A stretch of DNA of 64,000 nucleotides from Affinundibacterium macrobrachii (lineage in GTDB: Bacteria; Pseudomonadota; Gammaproteobacteria; Burkholderiales; Burkholderiaceae_D): NCBI RefSeq assembly GCF_014652415.1, contig NZ_BMYT01000003.1, positions 372,001 through 436,000 of the forward strand, in the 5' to 3' direction. The notes below the pieces were generated by a model. It did no database searches, had not been told where the DNA came from, and saw nothing but the letters and a program-made list of their open reading frames with translations. A program made the position numbers and the translations under genes. Shown here piece by piece: positions 63,170 through 64,000 of the stretch; positions within the stretch are counted from its first letter, which is position 1, and each line of letters opens with the position of its first letter.

Positions 63170-64000
63170 ATGAGCACAAAAGCATCATTGCAACGAGGTG
63201 AGAGCGATTCACCAAAGCGAAATGCTGGCGCTCAGCTAAGCAATAATCAGGCGACATACCCAAGCAACGCACAAATCCATCAGTTGCAAGCTTATCAGCA
63301 CATGACCCAAACTAGCGCAAGCGCAATACAGCTCAAAGCGATGCAAAACCTGATGACACAGTCCACAATCCAACGCATCGAAGAGGAAGAGCCAGTCCAA
63401 GCAATGTTGGCTACCGTGCAAAAAGTGAACGATGAAGAACCGCTACAAGCAAAATCAGATGAGACGAACTTGAGCCCAGCGACAGGTTCTGGTTTGCCTC
63501 GTCAATTAAAGAGCGGAATCGAATCACTCTCCGGTATCAGCATGGATCATGTCAAAGTTCATTACAACTCCGACAAACCAGCCCAACTCAACGCCCACGC
63601 TTACGCGCAAGGAAACGAGATTCATTTAGGGCCGGGCCAAGAACAGCACTTGCCGCATGAGGCATGGCATGTCGTGCAACAGGCACAAGATAGGGTGATG
63701 CCAACAACACAAATGAAATCTGGTATCCCAATTAATGATGATGCGGGTTTAGAAAGCGAAGCAGATGTAATGGGAGCAAAGGCACTTTTACAGAGCAAAG
63801 ACACACCCCAAATTTCAAATACTAATCAGACCAACGCAATTCAAGCACATGCCTCTCAAACACTACAACGAATGGTTTCTAAGGATTTAGGGCTAGGTAC
63901 CGAAGTTCAAGTGTCTCGTTACCCAACGGATCGTTTTCGCTGCTATATATCAGCTCGTTACTCTTTAGACAGTGGGAAATATAAAGTTCAAGTCTTGAAA
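63170..64000 (+). CDS. DUF4157 (eCIS core domain) protein, N-terminal part
   Basis: A frame of 277 codons from ATG 63170 (GAGGT just upstream) open to the right edge. Residues 1-100 are low-complexity and Gln-rich, with repeated IQ-type words. Residues about 108-185 form the DUF4157 domain: SGLPRQLKSGIESLSGIS, DHVKVHYNSDKPAQLNAHAYAQGNEIHLGPG read in register, then HLPHEAWHVVQQ, with an HEAWH (HExxH) zinc motif. DUF4157 proteins are often encoded with extracellular contractile injection systems as cargo or are polymorphic toxins. The segment after residue 240 may begin an effector domain; it continues beyond the window, so its role is unknown. Confidence 0.85.
   Translation, partial: MSTKASLQRGESDSPKRNAGAQLSNNQATYPSNAQIHQLQAYQHMTQTSASAIQLKAMQNLMTQSTIQRIEEEEPVQAMLATVQKVNDEEPLQAKSDETNLSPATGSGLPRQLKSGIESLSGISMDHVKVHYNSDKPAQLNAHAYAQGNEIHLGPGQEQHLPHEAWHVVQQAQDRVMPTTQMKSGIPINDDAGLESEADVMGAKALLQSKDTPQISNTNQTNAIQAHASQTLQRMVSKDLGLGTEVQVSRYPTDRFRCYISARYSLDSGKYKVQVLK

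Noticed and set aside
1-64000. CRISPR arrays, complete prophage, insertion sequences, rRNA
   Set aside because: I looked for regularly spaced repeats, transposase motifs, phage structural genes and conserved rRNA words and saw none; the array at 45971-48696 has attC geometry, not CRISPR geometry.

Overview
The window looks like chromosomal DNA of a heterotrophic betaproteobacterium, most likely Burkholderiales/Oxalobacteraceae and perhaps close to Undibacterium. This rests on gene content and order (aspS, nudB, an EEP-family phosphatase and clsB in series; an 800-residue FadN-type beta-oxidation protein; a betaproteobacterial style integron) and is an inference, not a database result. I see no rRNA, tRNA, CRISPR array, complete prophage or insertion sequence.

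Layout. 1-3430: end of aspS, then nudB, an endonuclease/exonuclease/phosphatase protein, clsB and hslR. 3674-5386: a chemoreceptor. 5706-14022: a fatty-acid beta-oxidation block (TetR regulator, acyl-CoA dehydrogenase, FadN-type bifunctional enzyme, thiolase, alpha/beta hydrolase, enoyl-CoA hydratase), with two copies of a 96-bp imperfect palindrome after the first and third enzyme genes. 14481-20191: a POT peptide transporter, a GNAT/NTF2-like fusion, an AraC regulator and a PAS-GGDEF diguanylate cyclase. 20249-24823: an AGCS amino-acid symporter and a TonB-dependent receptor, each broken by a one-base homopolymer indel. 24995-31500: a methionine/sulfur amino-acid catabolism cluster of the mde type (MdeB-like E1, methionine gamma-lyase, OsmC-like protein, a second Cys/Met PLP enzyme, divergent Lrp regulator). 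31633-45872: a PafA-like phosphatase, a second POT transporter, an RND efflux pair, a fasciclin protein, an amino-acid dehydrogenase, a porin with a small PBP-like partner, and a FucP-type sugar permease.

45971-49359 is the most interesting part: a small chromosomal integron in decay. Five short gene cassettes, all on the minus strand, are separated or ended by five attC sites (88-123 bp). Next to the first cassette is an attI-like sequence, and beyond it, divergent as in intact integrons, is a 54-codon fragment resembling the N-terminus of an IntI tyrosine recombinase. No catalytic integrase remains, so the array is now a CALIN (attC cluster lacking an integrase).

49406-64000: a DNA-deoxyinosine glycosylase, an M1 aminopeptidase-like protein, AraC regulators, a VOC protein, a BLUF photoreceptor, an ECF42-type sigma factor with its YCII/DGPF partner, a class C beta-lactamase-like serine hydrolase, a PAS chemoreceptor, a SlyD-type isomerase and, running off the right edge, a DUF4157 (eCIS core) protein with an HEAWH motif.

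Together the genes suggest a motile, peptide- and amino-acid-using environmental bacterium: two POT permeases, an AGCS symporter, a TonB receptor, an M1 peptidase, Met and Leu/Val/Phe catabolism and beta-oxidation feed acyl-CoA metabolism, while chemoreceptors, a diguanylate cyclase and BLUF provide sensing.
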